From positions 6,395,501 through 6,459,500 of the forward strand of contig NZ_CP123923.1 in assembly GCF_030450125.1 (NCBI RefSeq): a stretch of 64,000 nt of DNA, written 5' to 3'. This stretch comes from Streptomyces sp. WP-1. Its GTDB lineage: Bacteria > Actinomycetota > Actinomycetes > Streptomycetales > Streptomycetaceae. Each line of letters begins with the position of its first letter. Position 1 is the first letter of the stretch. The position numbers and the translations under genes were made by a program. Below, piece by piece: positions 15,718 through 22,438 of this stretch. The notes below the pieces were generated by a model, which worked only from the letters and a program-made list of their open reading frames with translations, did not search any database and was not told the origin of the DNA.

Positions 15718-16950
15718 ATGGCCGAACACCCCGCCTACCCCGTAGGTCTGCGCCTGTCCGGCCGCCGCGTGGTCGTCCTCGGCGCCGGGCAGGTCGCCCA
15801 GCGCCGCCTGCCCGCCCTGATCGCGGCCGGCGCGGACCTCGTCCTCGTCTCCCCGGAGGCGACCCCCTCGGTCGAGGCGATGGCGGACGCGGGCGAGCTC
15901 ACCTGGCACCGGCGGCGCTACCAGGACGGCGACCTCGCCGACGCCTGGTACGCCCTCATCGCCACCAGCGACCCCGACGCCAACACCGCCGCCTCCGCCG
16001 AGGCCGAGCGCCACCGCGTCTGGTGCGTCCGCTCCGACGACGCCGACCGGGCCACCGCCTGGACCCCCGCCACCGGCACCAGCGAGGGCGTCACGGTCGC
16101 CGTCCTCACCACGGACGCCCGCGGCCGCGACCCCCGGCACACCGCCGCCATCCGCGACGCGGTCGTCGAGGGCCTGCGCGACGGCACCCTCGTCGCCCCG
16201 CACCACCGCACCCGGGCCCGGGGCGTCGCCCTGGTCGGCGGCGGCCCCGGCGACCCCGACCTGATCACGGTCCGCGGCCGCCGGCTGCTCGCCGAGGCGG
16301 ACGTCGTCATCGCCGACCGGCTCGGCCCCCGCGACCTGCTCGCCGAACTCCCGCCGCACGTCGAGGTGATCGACGCGGCGAAGATCCCGTACGGCCGCTA
16401 CATGGCCCAGGAGGCCATCAACAAGGCGCTGATCGAGCACGCCGAGCAGGGCAAGTCGGTCGTCCGGCTCAAGGGCGGCGACCCCTTCGTCTTCGGCCGG
16501 GGCATGGAGGAGGTCCAGGCGCTCGCCGAGGCCGGCATCCCCTGCACCGTCGTCCCGGGCATCTCCAGCTCCATCTCGGTGCCGGGCGCGGCCGGCATCC
16601 CGGTCACCCACCGGGGCGTCGCCCATGAGTTCACGGTCGTCAGCGGGCATGTCGCCCCCGACGACGCGCGTTCGCTGGTCGACTGGCCCGCGCTGGCCCG
16701 GCTCACCGGCACCCTGGTGATCCTGATGGGCGTCGACAAGATCGGGAAGATCGCCGAGACGCTCGTCGCGCACGGCAAGTCCCCCGAGACCCCGGTCGCC
16801 CTGGTCCAGGAAGGTACGACGGCCGCGCAGCGCCGGGTCGACGCCACCCTCGCCACGGTCGCCGAGACCGTCCGCACCGAGGACGTGAAGCCCCCGGCGG
16901 TCATCGTGATCGGCGCGGTCGTGACCGAGGGCCCCGCGTCGGCCGTCTGA
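15718..16950 (+). CDS. cysG: Siroheme synthase: precorrin-2 dehydrogenase / uroporphyrinogen-III C-methyltransferase
   Basis: 410 residues. The N-terminal ~150 residues are the NAD-dependent precorrin-2 dehydrogenase/ferrochelatase part (VVVLGAGQVAQRRL Rossmann motif). The C-terminal ~245 residues are the SAM-dependent uroporphyrinogen-III methylase (VGGGPGDPDLITVRG, RLKGGDPFVFGRG, VVPGISSSISVPGAAGIP, all family signatures). It makes precorrin-2, the branch point for siroheme (sulfite reductase) and cobalamin, which fits its place after cobL and cobT. ATG 15718 has GGAGGAG just upstream. The reading frame continues 54 codons further up to 15556, but that lies over the stem-loop and has no ribosome binding site. 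Confidence 0.93.
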   Translation: MAEHPAYPVGLRLSGRRVVVLGAGQVAQRRLPALIAAGADLVLVSPEATPSVEAMADAGELTWHRRRYQDGDLADAWYALIATSDPDANTAASAEAERHRVWCVRSDDADRATAWTPATGTSEGVTVAVLTTDARGRDPRHTAAIRDAVVEGLRDGTLVAPHHRTRARGVALVGGGPGDPDLITVRGRRLLAEADVVIADRLGPRDLLAELPPHVEVIDAAKIPYGRYMAQEAINKALIEHAEQGKSVVRLKGGDPFVFGRGMEEVQALAEAGIPCTVVPGISSSISVPGAAGIPVTHRGVAHEFTVVSGHVAPDDARSLVDWPALARLTGTLVILMGVDKIGKIAETLVAHGKSPETPVALVQEGTTAAQRRVDATLATVAETVRTEDVKPPAVIVIGAVVTEGPASAV

Positions 16951-17038
16951 CCGAATACCCCCTTGATCTCGCGTAACCTCGGGTAACGCACCCCGCCCAG
17001 CCGTTGGCACCACACCCAGGACAAGGCAGTATCACCCT

Positions 17039-17857
17039 GTGGCCGATCTCATCACCGTCGAGGACCCCGACGACCCGCGCCTCTCCGACTACACGGACCT
17101 GACCGACGTCGAGCTGCGCCGCAAGCGCGAGCCCGCCGAGGGTCTGTTCATCGCGGAGGGCGAGAAGGTCATCCGCCGGGCCAAGGAAGCCGGCTACGAG
17201 ATGCGCTCCATGCTGCTCTCGGCCAAATGGATCGACGTCATGCGCGACGTCATCGACGAACTTCCCGCCCCCGTCTACGCCGTGAGCCCGGAACTCGCCG
17301 AGCGCGTCACCGGCTACCACGTGCACCGCGGCGCCCTCGCCTCCATGCAGCGCAAGCCGCTGCCGACCGCCGCCGAGCTGCTCGGCTCCGCCCGCCGCGT
17401 GGTGGTCATGGAGTCGGTCAACGACCACACCAACACCGGCGCCATCTTCCGCTCCGCCGCCGCCCTCGGCATGGACGCGGTCCTGCTCTCGCCGGACTGC
17501 GCCGACCCGCTGTACCGGCGCAGCGTCAAGGTGTCGATGGGCGCGGTGTTCTCGGTGCCGTACGCCCGGCTGGAGAACTGGCCGAAGGGCCTGGAGCAGG
17601 TCCGCGAGGCCGGCTTCACCCTGCTCGCCCTCACCCCGGACGAGAAGGCCCGCAGCCTGGACGAGGCCGCCCCGCACACGATGGACAGGGTCGCGCTGAT
17701 GCTGGGCGCCGAGGGCGGCGGCCTGTCCACGCAGGCCCTGGTCGCCGCCGACGAATGGGTCCGCATCCCGATGTCCCACGGCGTCGACTCGCTCAACGTG
17801 GGCGCGGCCGCCGCGGTCGCCTTCTACGCGGTGGCCACGGGACGACCGCGGTCCTGA
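17039..17857 (+). CDS. TrmH (SpoU) family RNA 2'-O-methyltransferase
   Basis: 272 residues of the SPOUT superfamily. An N-terminal RNA-recognition region (residues ~1-105, with EGLFIAEGEKVIRRA) precedes the knotted catalytic domain. Its three motifs are NDHTNTGAIFRSAAALG (motif 1), LMLGAEGGGLS (motif 2) and IPMSHGVDSLNVGAAAAVAFY (motif 3). It would transfer a methyl from SAM to a ribose 2'-OH in rRNA or tRNA; related actinobacterial enzymes include rRNA methyltransferases, but the target base is not visible. The start is a GTG at 17039. Its last 34 bases overlap, tail to tail, the end of the kinase gene on the other strand. Confidence 0.9.
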   Translation: MADLITVEDPDDPRLSDYTDLTDVELRRKREPAEGLFIAEGEKVIRRAKEAGYEMRSMLLSAKWIDVMRDVIDELPAPVYAVSPELAERVTGYHVHRGALASMQRKPLPTAAELLGSARRVVVMESVNDHTNTGAIFRSAAALGMDAVLLSPDCADPLYRRSVKVSMGAVFSVPYARLENWPKGLEQVREAGFTLLALTPDEKARSLDEAAPHTMDRVALMLGAEGGGLSTQALVAADEWVRIPMSHGVDSLNVGAAAAVAFYAVATGRPRS

Positions 17858-19272
17858 CCGGCACTCTCCCGCACCCCGGCACCGGGGTGCGTGGGGGAGG
17901 ACCCGTACGGGTCGTCGTACGACCTCGCGTCCCGGGCCGTCCGCCAGCCGTGGGCCGGCATCAGCTGCGACTGCCGTACGCCGTTCCCCGCGCCCCCGCC
18001 GGGCGCGCCCCCGAAACCGCCGCCCAGACCCCGGGCCGGGCCCTGGCAGCCCTGGGCCAGGGCGATCCCGAGGGCCACGAGCAGGGTCACCACGAAGAAC
18101 ACGGTGAGGCGCTGGCGCAGCAGGCGGAGGTTGGCGGGACGCAGCCCGGTCTTCGTGGTGCGCGGCGCCGGGCGCCGGGCGCCGCCGCGGGCACCGGGAC
18201 GGCCGCCACCGGTGGAACGGGTGCCCCGCTGTTCAGGAGCGGGCCGCGCCGGACGCGAGGGAGTGCCGCCGACGCGTGCACCGCCCCGCGAGGGCACCCC
18301 GCCCCGGGGCGCGGTGCCGCGCGGCGGCGGGGTGCCGGGGGCCTGACGGCGCGCGGCGCGCTGCGGCTCGGGGTAGGTGTCGACGAGCCGCCCGGTGGGG
18401 CGGTCCGTCTCCGCCGCGCGCGGGGACGGCGGCCGTACATCGTTCAGGCCGTGGGCCTCGCGGGCCGCGATCTCCTTGAGCCGCAGCGACAGTTGGAGCG
18501 TGCTGGGCCGGTCCTCCGGGTCCTTGGCGAGACAGGCCCGGATCAGCGGGGCGAGCGCGTCGGGCACGCCCTGCAGATGCGGCTCCTCGTGCACCACCCG
18601 GTACAGCATCACCTCCGAACTGCCGTGTCCGAAGGGGGAGTCGCCGGTCGAGGCGTAGGCGAGCGTGGCGCCCAGCGAGAAGACGTCGGTGGCCGGGGTG
18701 ACGGCCGCGCCGCGCACCTGCTCGGGCGCGAGGAAGCCAGGGGAGCCCACGGCGGTACCCACATGGGTGAGGGTGGAGGCGCCGGTGGACCAGGCGATGC
18801 CGAAGTCGATGATCCGGGGCCCCTTGGGGGACAGCAGGATGTTGGAGGGCTTCAGGTCCCGGTGGACCACCCCCGCCTCGTGCACCGCGACCAGGCCCTC
18901 GGACAGCGCCGCGCCGATCGCCGCCGCGTCGGCCGCGAGCAGCGCGCCCTCGTCGGCGACCCGGTCGTGCAGCGAGGGCCCGGGGACGTACTGGGTGGCG
19001 AACCAGGGGCGCTCGGCCTCCAGGTCGGCGGCGACCAGCCGGGCCGTGCAGCCACCCCGGATACGACGGGCCGCGGAGACCTCGCGCGCGAAACGCGAGC
19101 GGAACTCCTGGTCCTCGGCGAGATCGGGCCGGATCACCTTCAGCGCGACCCGCTGGCCCTTCTTGTCGGAGCCGAGGTAGACCACGCCCATCCCGCCCGC
19201 GCCGAGCCGTCGGTGAAGCCTGAACGAGCCGACGACGCGCGGGTCCTCGCGCCTCAGGCGCATCATCGCCAT
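17824..19272 (-). CDS. Serine/threonine protein kinase, membrane anchored
   Basis: 482 residues. The kinase domain spans ~17-270: glycine loop LGAGGMGVVYLG (23-34), Lys45 in VALKVI, catalytic HRDLKPSN, metal-binding IDFG, a Thr-rich activation segment TLTHVGTAVGS and APEQVRG. A ~120-residue Arg/Gly/Pro-rich linker follows, then one membrane segment (LTVFFVVTLLVALGIALA) and a short outer tail rich in Gly, Asp and Pro. No PASTA, NHL or other sensor domain is present, so signal input is unclear. I prefer ATG 19272 because GGGG lies six bases before it; ATG 19278 is an alternative. The stop lies inside the 3' end of the methyltransferase gene. Confidence 0.92.
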   Translation of the reverse strand: MAMMRLRREDPRVVGSFRLHRRLGAGGMGVVYLGSDKKGQRVALKVIRPDLAEDQEFRSRFAREVSAARRIRGGCTARLVAADLEAERPWFATQYVPGPSLHDRVADEGALLAADAAAIGAALSEGLVAVHEAGVVHRDLKPSNILLSPKGPRIIDFGIAWSTGASTLTHVGTAVGSPGFLAPEQVRGAAVTPATDVFSLGATLAYASTGDSPFGHGSSEVMLYRVVHEEPHLQGVPDALAPLIRACLAKDPEDRPSTLQLSLRLKEIAAREAHGLNDVRPPSPRAAETDRPTGRLVDTYPEPQRAARRQAPGTPPPRGTAPRGGVPSRGGARVGGTPSRPARPAPEQRGTRSTGGGRPGARGGARRPAPRTTKTGLRPANLRLLRQRLTVFFVVTLLVALGIALAQGCQGPARGLGGGFGGAPGGGAGNGVRQSQLMPAHGWRTARDARSYDDPYGSSPTHPGAGVRESAGQDRGRPVATA

Positions 19273-19929
19273 GTTCATCCCCGCTGCCCGGTCCCTCTGA
19301 CGTGGCACAGCTTACGTTTACCGGGCCGCCCGCGCGCAGAGGCCGCGCCCTCTCGGCGCGACGGATTGTGCGCGCCGCGCCGGTGTGGTGAGACATGATC
19401 AGGAGAGCAGTCCCCGCTGCTCTCTTGATGGGCCGTCACCGTCAACCGGGTTGTCCCGATGGGAGGTTGACCCCGTCGCGACCAGGGACCACCGCCCTCT
19501 CCGCCCGTCCCGCGCCCCGCCGCGGACGCCCCGCCCCACCCGTCGGCGACCGCCGCCCGCACCGCGCCCGGCCCCCGCACCATGACCGTCCCGAGTGATC
19601 GAAGTCACGCGCCGCGGGGCGACGCCCGCATCCGACATGCCCGACACGGCGGGCGACCCCTCAGGGAAGACCCCGAGACCTAGGACCGGCTCTCCACCCT
19701 GGGGAGTACACCGCGGCCGGGGGCTCATCCTCCGGGAGGCCCGCCAATCGGTACGAGGGCATGACGCCCGGTTCGGGGCCCGCGCCTAGATTTGAGGTCA
19801 AGCGGCGGGTGCAGCGCTCGTCCCCCGAGGTCGGACACCCGCCGCTGTGAAGAGCAAGCCGGCTGTGAAGAACAAGCCGGTTGTGAAGAACAAGCCGCAA
19901 GACAACACGAGACGGTCAGGAGAGGGACC
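19273..19929. other. Long intergenic region before the 58-residue membrane protein gene
   Basis: 657 bases without a supported gene. It must hold the kinase promoter on the minus strand. Visible structures are a hairpin at 19403-19424 (GAGAGCAG, six bases, CTGCTCTC), a TAGATT hexamer at 19787-19792 that could be a plus-strand -10, and the 18-bp tandem repeat at 19844-19897. Short reading frames here are arginine/proline-rich and look random. Confidence 0.5.
19844..19897 (+). repeat. Three tandem 18-bp repeats
   Basis: Three direct copies of an 18-base unit (19844-19861, 19862-19879, 19880-19897; second copy GCTGTGAAGAACAAGCCG) differing at one or two positions. In one frame they would encode AVKSKP-AVKNKP-VVKNKP, but that frame has a stop at 19793 and no convincing start. 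They end 32 bases before the ATG of the small membrane protein gene, so they are in its 5' leader. Confidence 0.8.
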
Positions 19930-20106
19930 ATGACCCACCCGGCACCGCGACGTCCCACGTTCGCACCCCGCCGCGCGGGTCGCCGCCACCCCTTGGTGGC
20001 GACGCTCATGGCCCTTCCCCTGGCGGCCCTGCTCCTGCTCGTCTTCGACGGCTGGGAGACGGTGGCCACACAGGCGTCGTCCGTGGGTGCGATGCTGGGG
20101 CGCTGA
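19930..20106 (+). CDS. 58-residue single-span membrane protein, function unknown
   Basis: A small protein starting MTHPAPRRPTF. The first ~20 residues are basic (six Arg), followed by a hydrophobic segment of ~20 residues (PLVATLMALPLAALLLLVF) and a short tail ending GAMLGR. It is therefore an N-in, single-span membrane protein or a secreted peptide with a signal-like N-terminus. GGAGAGGG lies just before the ATG, a good ribosome binding site. The leader carries three 18-bp repeats and a perfect 14-bp hairpin follows the gene at 20195. No family is recognised. The ribosome binding site and the structure of the product support it as real. Confidence 0.65.
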   Translation: MTHPAPRRPTFAPRRAGRRHPLVATLMALPLAALLLLVFDGWETVATQASSVGAMLGR

Positions 20107-20194
20107 GCGGCGACCCCAGGCCCGAAAGAGCGGTTCGGGCGGGGACATCCATCCATGAAACCCCGTGGGGACGGGGGTGCGGCGGACGGCACAT

Positions 20195-20226
20195 ATGCCG
20201 GCGCAGCTGGGGAGCTGCGCCGGCAT
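20195..20226 (+). terminator. Perfect 14-bp hairpin after the small membrane protein gene
   Basis: Bases 20195-20208 pair perfectly with 20213-20226 around GGGG. It lies 88 bases after the stop at 20106 and lacks a T tract. The strength suggests a terminator. Confidence 0.6.
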
Positions 20227-20288
20227 CGCCGTTCCCTGCGGGGCCTCGGCCGAGGACGCCGCCCCGCCGTTGTCGCCACGGCCGCCGG

Positions 20289-20344
20289 GCGGCTGCGGGT
20301 GCGCCGTGGCTTGTCGCGCCGTTCCGCGCGCCCCTTCAGGGCGC
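20289..20344 (+). repeat. Streptomyces dispersed intergenic repeat, copy A
   Basis: Same ~56-base element as 4321-4379 (minus strand): GGCGGCT at the start, a GCCGTGGCTTGTCGCGCC core and a terminal CGCGCGCCCC-TTCA-GGGCGC hairpin. The two align end to end without gaps, which is unlikely by chance at this length. Confidence 0.7.
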
Positions 20345-20416
20345 TCCCGCACCGCAACCAGCACCCCCCACCCCACCGTCGTAACCCTCACCCCACCCCT
20401 GACCGACCGAGGCCCC

Positions 20417-21292
20417 GTGACCATCCTCGCCGCGCTCACGGCACACTTCCGCGCCGCCGCCCCCACCACCCTCGCCGACCGCCCCGACGCCACCGTCCTC
20501 CGCCTCGGGGACACCGTCGTCAAGGCCCATGCCCCCGGCACCGACCCCGCCCACCTGGGCCGCCGCCTCGGAACGGCGGCCGGACTCCCCGGCGTCCTCC
20601 TGCCCCCGCTCACGGCGTCCACGGAAGAACTGCACGACCGCCTGATCACCTCCTGGCCGTACGGCACCCCCGTGGACCCCGAGACCCCCGCCGCCGCCCC
20701 CTGGGAAGCCGTGGCCGGTCTCCTGGCCCGGCTGCACAGCAGCACCCCCGACCCCGACCTGCCCCCGATGCGCGGCCCCGCCAAGGCCGCCCGCGCCGTC
20801 ACCCGGCTCCGCGCCGCCCTCGGCACGGACCCGCACCCCGCCGCCCGCCCCGTTCTCGACGCCTGGGCCGCCCTCCCCGCCTGGGCCCGCGCCGAGGCCC
20901 CGATGCCCGGGCCCGTCGCCCTGTGCCACGGCGACCTCCACCTCGGCCAGCTCGTGCGGCACCCCGCCCCCGACGGCCCCTGGCGGCTGATCGACGTGGA
21001 CGACCTGGGACTCGGCGTCCCCGCCTGGGACCTCGCCCGGCCCGCCGCCTGGTACGCCTGCGGACTCCTGCCGCCCGACGACTGGACCCGCTTTTTGACC
21101 GCCTACCAGGAGGCGGACGGCCCGGCCGTGCCCGCGACCGGCGACCCCTGGCCCGCCCTGGACGTCCCGGCCCGCGCCCTCACCGTCCAGACGGCCGCCC
21201 TGGCGATCACCAAGGCGCTCGCCGCCCACCGCCCGCCGGACGAGATCGAACAGGCCGTCGTCGACGCCTGCGCCCGCATGTCCGCCCTGTGA
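20417..21292 (+). CDS. Aminoglycoside phosphotransferase-fold (APH) family protein
   Basis: 291 residues with the kinase-like APH fold. The catalytic loop is LCHGDLHLGQL (HxD-x4-N-like, here with Gln at the metal position) and the metal motif is LIDVDDLGLGVPAWDLA, the DxD-type end of this superfamily. The N-terminal lobe has the expected lysine (DTVVKAHAPG). Members phosphorylate small hydroxylated molecules such as aminoglycosides, choline or sugars; nothing here says which, and resistance should not be assumed. The GTG at 20417 is preceded by GAGG; a longer frame from 20165 runs through the dispersed repeat and is rejected. It is followed by a zinc-ribbon gene. Confidence 0.82.
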   Translation: MTILAALTAHFRAAAPTTLADRPDATVLRLGDTVVKAHAPGTDPAHLGRRLGTAAGLPGVLLPPLTASTEELHDRLITSWPYGTPVDPETPAAAPWEAVAGLLARLHSSTPDPDLPPMRGPAKAARAVTRLRAALGTDPHPAARPVLDAWAALPAWARAEAPMPGPVALCHGDLHLGQLVRHPAPDGPWRLIDVDDLGLGVPAWDLARPAAWYACGLLPPDDWTRFLTAYQEADGPAVPATGDPWPALDVPARALTVQTAALAITKALAAHRPPDEIEQAVVDACARMSAL

Positions 21293-21394
21293 CCCCGGGG
21301 ACTTCCGCGAAGTCGCTGCAACCACGCGCGGCGGAACGGAGTCTGTGCAGGGGAAACACCAAGCAGTACCGACCGGCGAGGAGTTGAGCCGACG

Positions 21395-21727
21395 ATGCAG
21401 TGTCCGAAGTGCCACGCACCCATGCAGACGTACAACCGCAGCGGCGTCCAGATCGAGCAGTGCGGCGGGTGCCGCGGCATCTTCCTCGACTACGGCGAGC
21501 TGGAGGCGCTGACCCAGGTCGAGTCCCAGTGGTCCAAGCCCGTCCCGCCGGCCCCGCCCGCCGCCCCGGGGGGCTACCCGGCCCCGTCCGCGCCCGCCTG
21601 GGGCGCCCCGTACGGCGGCCATGGCGGCGGTCACGGCGGTGGTCACTACGAGCACGGGCACCACGGTCATCACGGCCACCACGATCGCCACCACCGCAGC
21701 TTCACGCACATGCTGTTCTCCAGCTGA
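21395..21727 (+). CDS. Zinc-ribbon (zf-TFIIB) protein with His-rich tail
   Basis: 110 residues. The N-terminus holds a zinc ribbon, MQCPKCHAPM and EQCGGCRGIFLDYGELEAL, which is the zf-TFIIB family signature with two CxxC pairs. The middle is Pro/Ala/Gly-rich and residues ~75-103 are histidine/glycine-rich (13 His), which could bind further metal. It ends SFTHMLFSS. The function of these small ribbon proteins is unknown; they may bind nucleic acid or store zinc or nickel. The ATG at 21395 is the natural start. A strong terminator follows 12 bases after the stop. Confidence 0.85.
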   Translation: MQCPKCHAPMQTYNRSGVQIEQCGGCRGIFLDYGELEALTQVESQWSKPVPPAPPAAPGGYPAPSAPAWGAPYGGHGGGHGGGHYEHGHHGHHGHHDRHHRSFTHMLFSS

Positions 21728-21738
21728 GGCCCACGGGA

Positions 21739-21770
21739 AAGCCCCCGGCCGTGGAAACGGCCGGGGGCTT
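21739..21770 (+). terminator. Terminator between the zinc-ribbon gene and the tRNA cluster
   Basis: Perfect 14-bp stem (21739-21752 with 21757-21770), loop GGAA, with AA/TT ends. It lies between genes that converge on it (zinc-ribbon from the left, tRNA operon from the right), so it can serve both directions. Confidence 0.85.
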
Positions 21771-21779
21771 CTCGGTGTG

Positions 21780-21851
21780 TGGACGATACTGGGATTGAAC
21801 CAGTGACCTCTTCCGTGTCAGGGAAGCGCTCTCCCGCTGAGCTAATCGTCC
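21780..21851 (-). tRNA. tRNA-Val (GAC), copy 1
   Basis: 72 bases folding into a full cloverleaf on the minus strand: acceptor GGACGAT/ATCGTCC, D-stem GCTC/GAGC, anticodon loop CTGACAC (anticodon GAC), T loop TTCAATC, discriminator A. CCA is not encoded. Identical to the copy at 22004-22075. It is the last gene of the Gly-Cys-Val-Val-Val operon. Confidence 0.97.
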
Positions 21852-21880
21852 GCGGGCAGTGATCCGGGGATCACGGTCAG

Positions 21881-21952
21881 TGCGCGATACTGGGATTGAA
21901 CCAGTGACCTCTTCCGTGTCAGGGAAGCGCTCTCCCGCTGAGCTAATCGCGC
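21881..21952 (-). tRNA. tRNA-Val (GAC), copy 2 with variant acceptor stem
   Basis: Same length and same body as the other two GAC valine tRNAs, but the acceptor stem is GCGCGAT/ATCGCGC: two base pairs changed on both sides so pairing is kept. Anticodon GAC, discriminator A, no encoded CCA. A 7-bp hairpin (21859-21874) lies in the spacer to copy 1, perhaps a processing signal. Confidence 0.97.
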
Positions 21953-22003
21953 GGGGTCGGATCTTCGAGAGACCCGGGATCTCCGGACGGACCGGGGATC
22001 CAG

Positions 22004-22075
22004 TGGACGATACTGGGATTGAACCAGTGACCTCTTCCGTGTCAGGGAAGCGCTCTCCCGCTGAGCTAATCGTCC
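22004..22075 (-). tRNA. tRNA-Val (GAC), copy 3
   Basis: Identical to the gene at 21780-21851. Anticodon GAC, discriminator A. It starts only one base after the encoded CCA of tRNA-Cys, so the transcript must be cleaved between them. Confidence 0.97.
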
Positions 22076-22076
22076 T

Positions 22077-22150
22077 TGGAGGTGGAGACGGGATTTGAAC
22101 CCGTGTAGACGGCTTTGCAGGCCGTTGCCTCGCCTCTCGGCCACTCCACC
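22077..22150 (-). tRNA. tRNA-Cys (GCA)
   Basis: Acceptor GGTGGAG/CTCCACC, anticodon loop CTGCAAA (anticodon GCA), T loop TTCAAAT, discriminator U as expected for cysteine tRNA. It is the only tRNA in the window with CCA encoded (22077-22079). Second gene in the operon. Confidence 0.97.
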
Positions 22151-22188
22151 AGGAGTGTAGGGGATCGGGACGACCCCTTCTTCCTTCG

Positions 22189-22261
22189 AGCGGACGACGA
22201 GGCTCGAACTCGCGACCTCAACCTTGGCAAGGTTGCGCTCTACCAACTGAGCTACGTCCGC
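22189..22261 (-). tRNA. tRNA-Gly (GCC)
   Basis: Acceptor GCGGACG/CGTCCGC, anticodon loop TTGCCAA (anticodon GCC), T loop TTCGAGC, discriminator U, no encoded CCA. First gene of the five-tRNA operon; the promoter lies ~40 bases upstream at 22303-22330. Confidence 0.97.
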
Positions 22262-22302
22262 TTGTCGTTTCGGTCCGCTTCCGCGTCCCGGCGACGTGTT
22301 GA

Positions 22303-22330
22303 ACTCTAGCGGATTCCCGGGCCAGTACAA
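22303..22330 (-). promoter_or_regulatory. Promoter of the tRNA operon
   Basis: On the minus strand TTGTAC (22325-22330), 16 bases, TAGAGT (22303-22308). Both hexamers fit the vegetative consensus moderately well and sit ~40 bases before tRNA-Gly. Confidence 0.55.
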
Positions 22331-22438
22331 AAACGCGTTTGCGCAGCGTGCTGCGGTGCACCCGGCGGACCCGGTGGCCAGGGGCCCCGCCGGGACATCC
22401 CCGGGTCACCTCCGGGACACCCACCTAGACTCGGGCAC

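Larger units (their letters stand above)
20107..20416 (+). other. Intergenic region before the phosphotransferase gene
   Basis: 310 bases without a gene. It contains a perfect 14-bp hairpin (20195-20226) and a copy of the dispersed Streptomyces repeat (20289-20344), both listed separately. The frame of the following gene is open through this region, but the sequence is repeat-derived and its composition is not protein-like. Confidence 0.6.

Noticed and set aside
19847..19930. Upstream peptide gene encoded by the 18-bp repeats
   Set aside because: The only start would be a GTG inside the first repeat without a ribosome binding site.
20165..20416. Upstream extension of the APH-family gene
   Set aside because: The added frame passes through the dispersed repeat and a perfect hairpin; the GTG at 20417 with GAGG is a better start.
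21780..22261. Integration (att) site of a mobile element at the tRNA cluster
   Set aside because: No integrase or foreign-looking DNA lies next to it, and no partial tRNA repeat was found beyond the whole gene copies.
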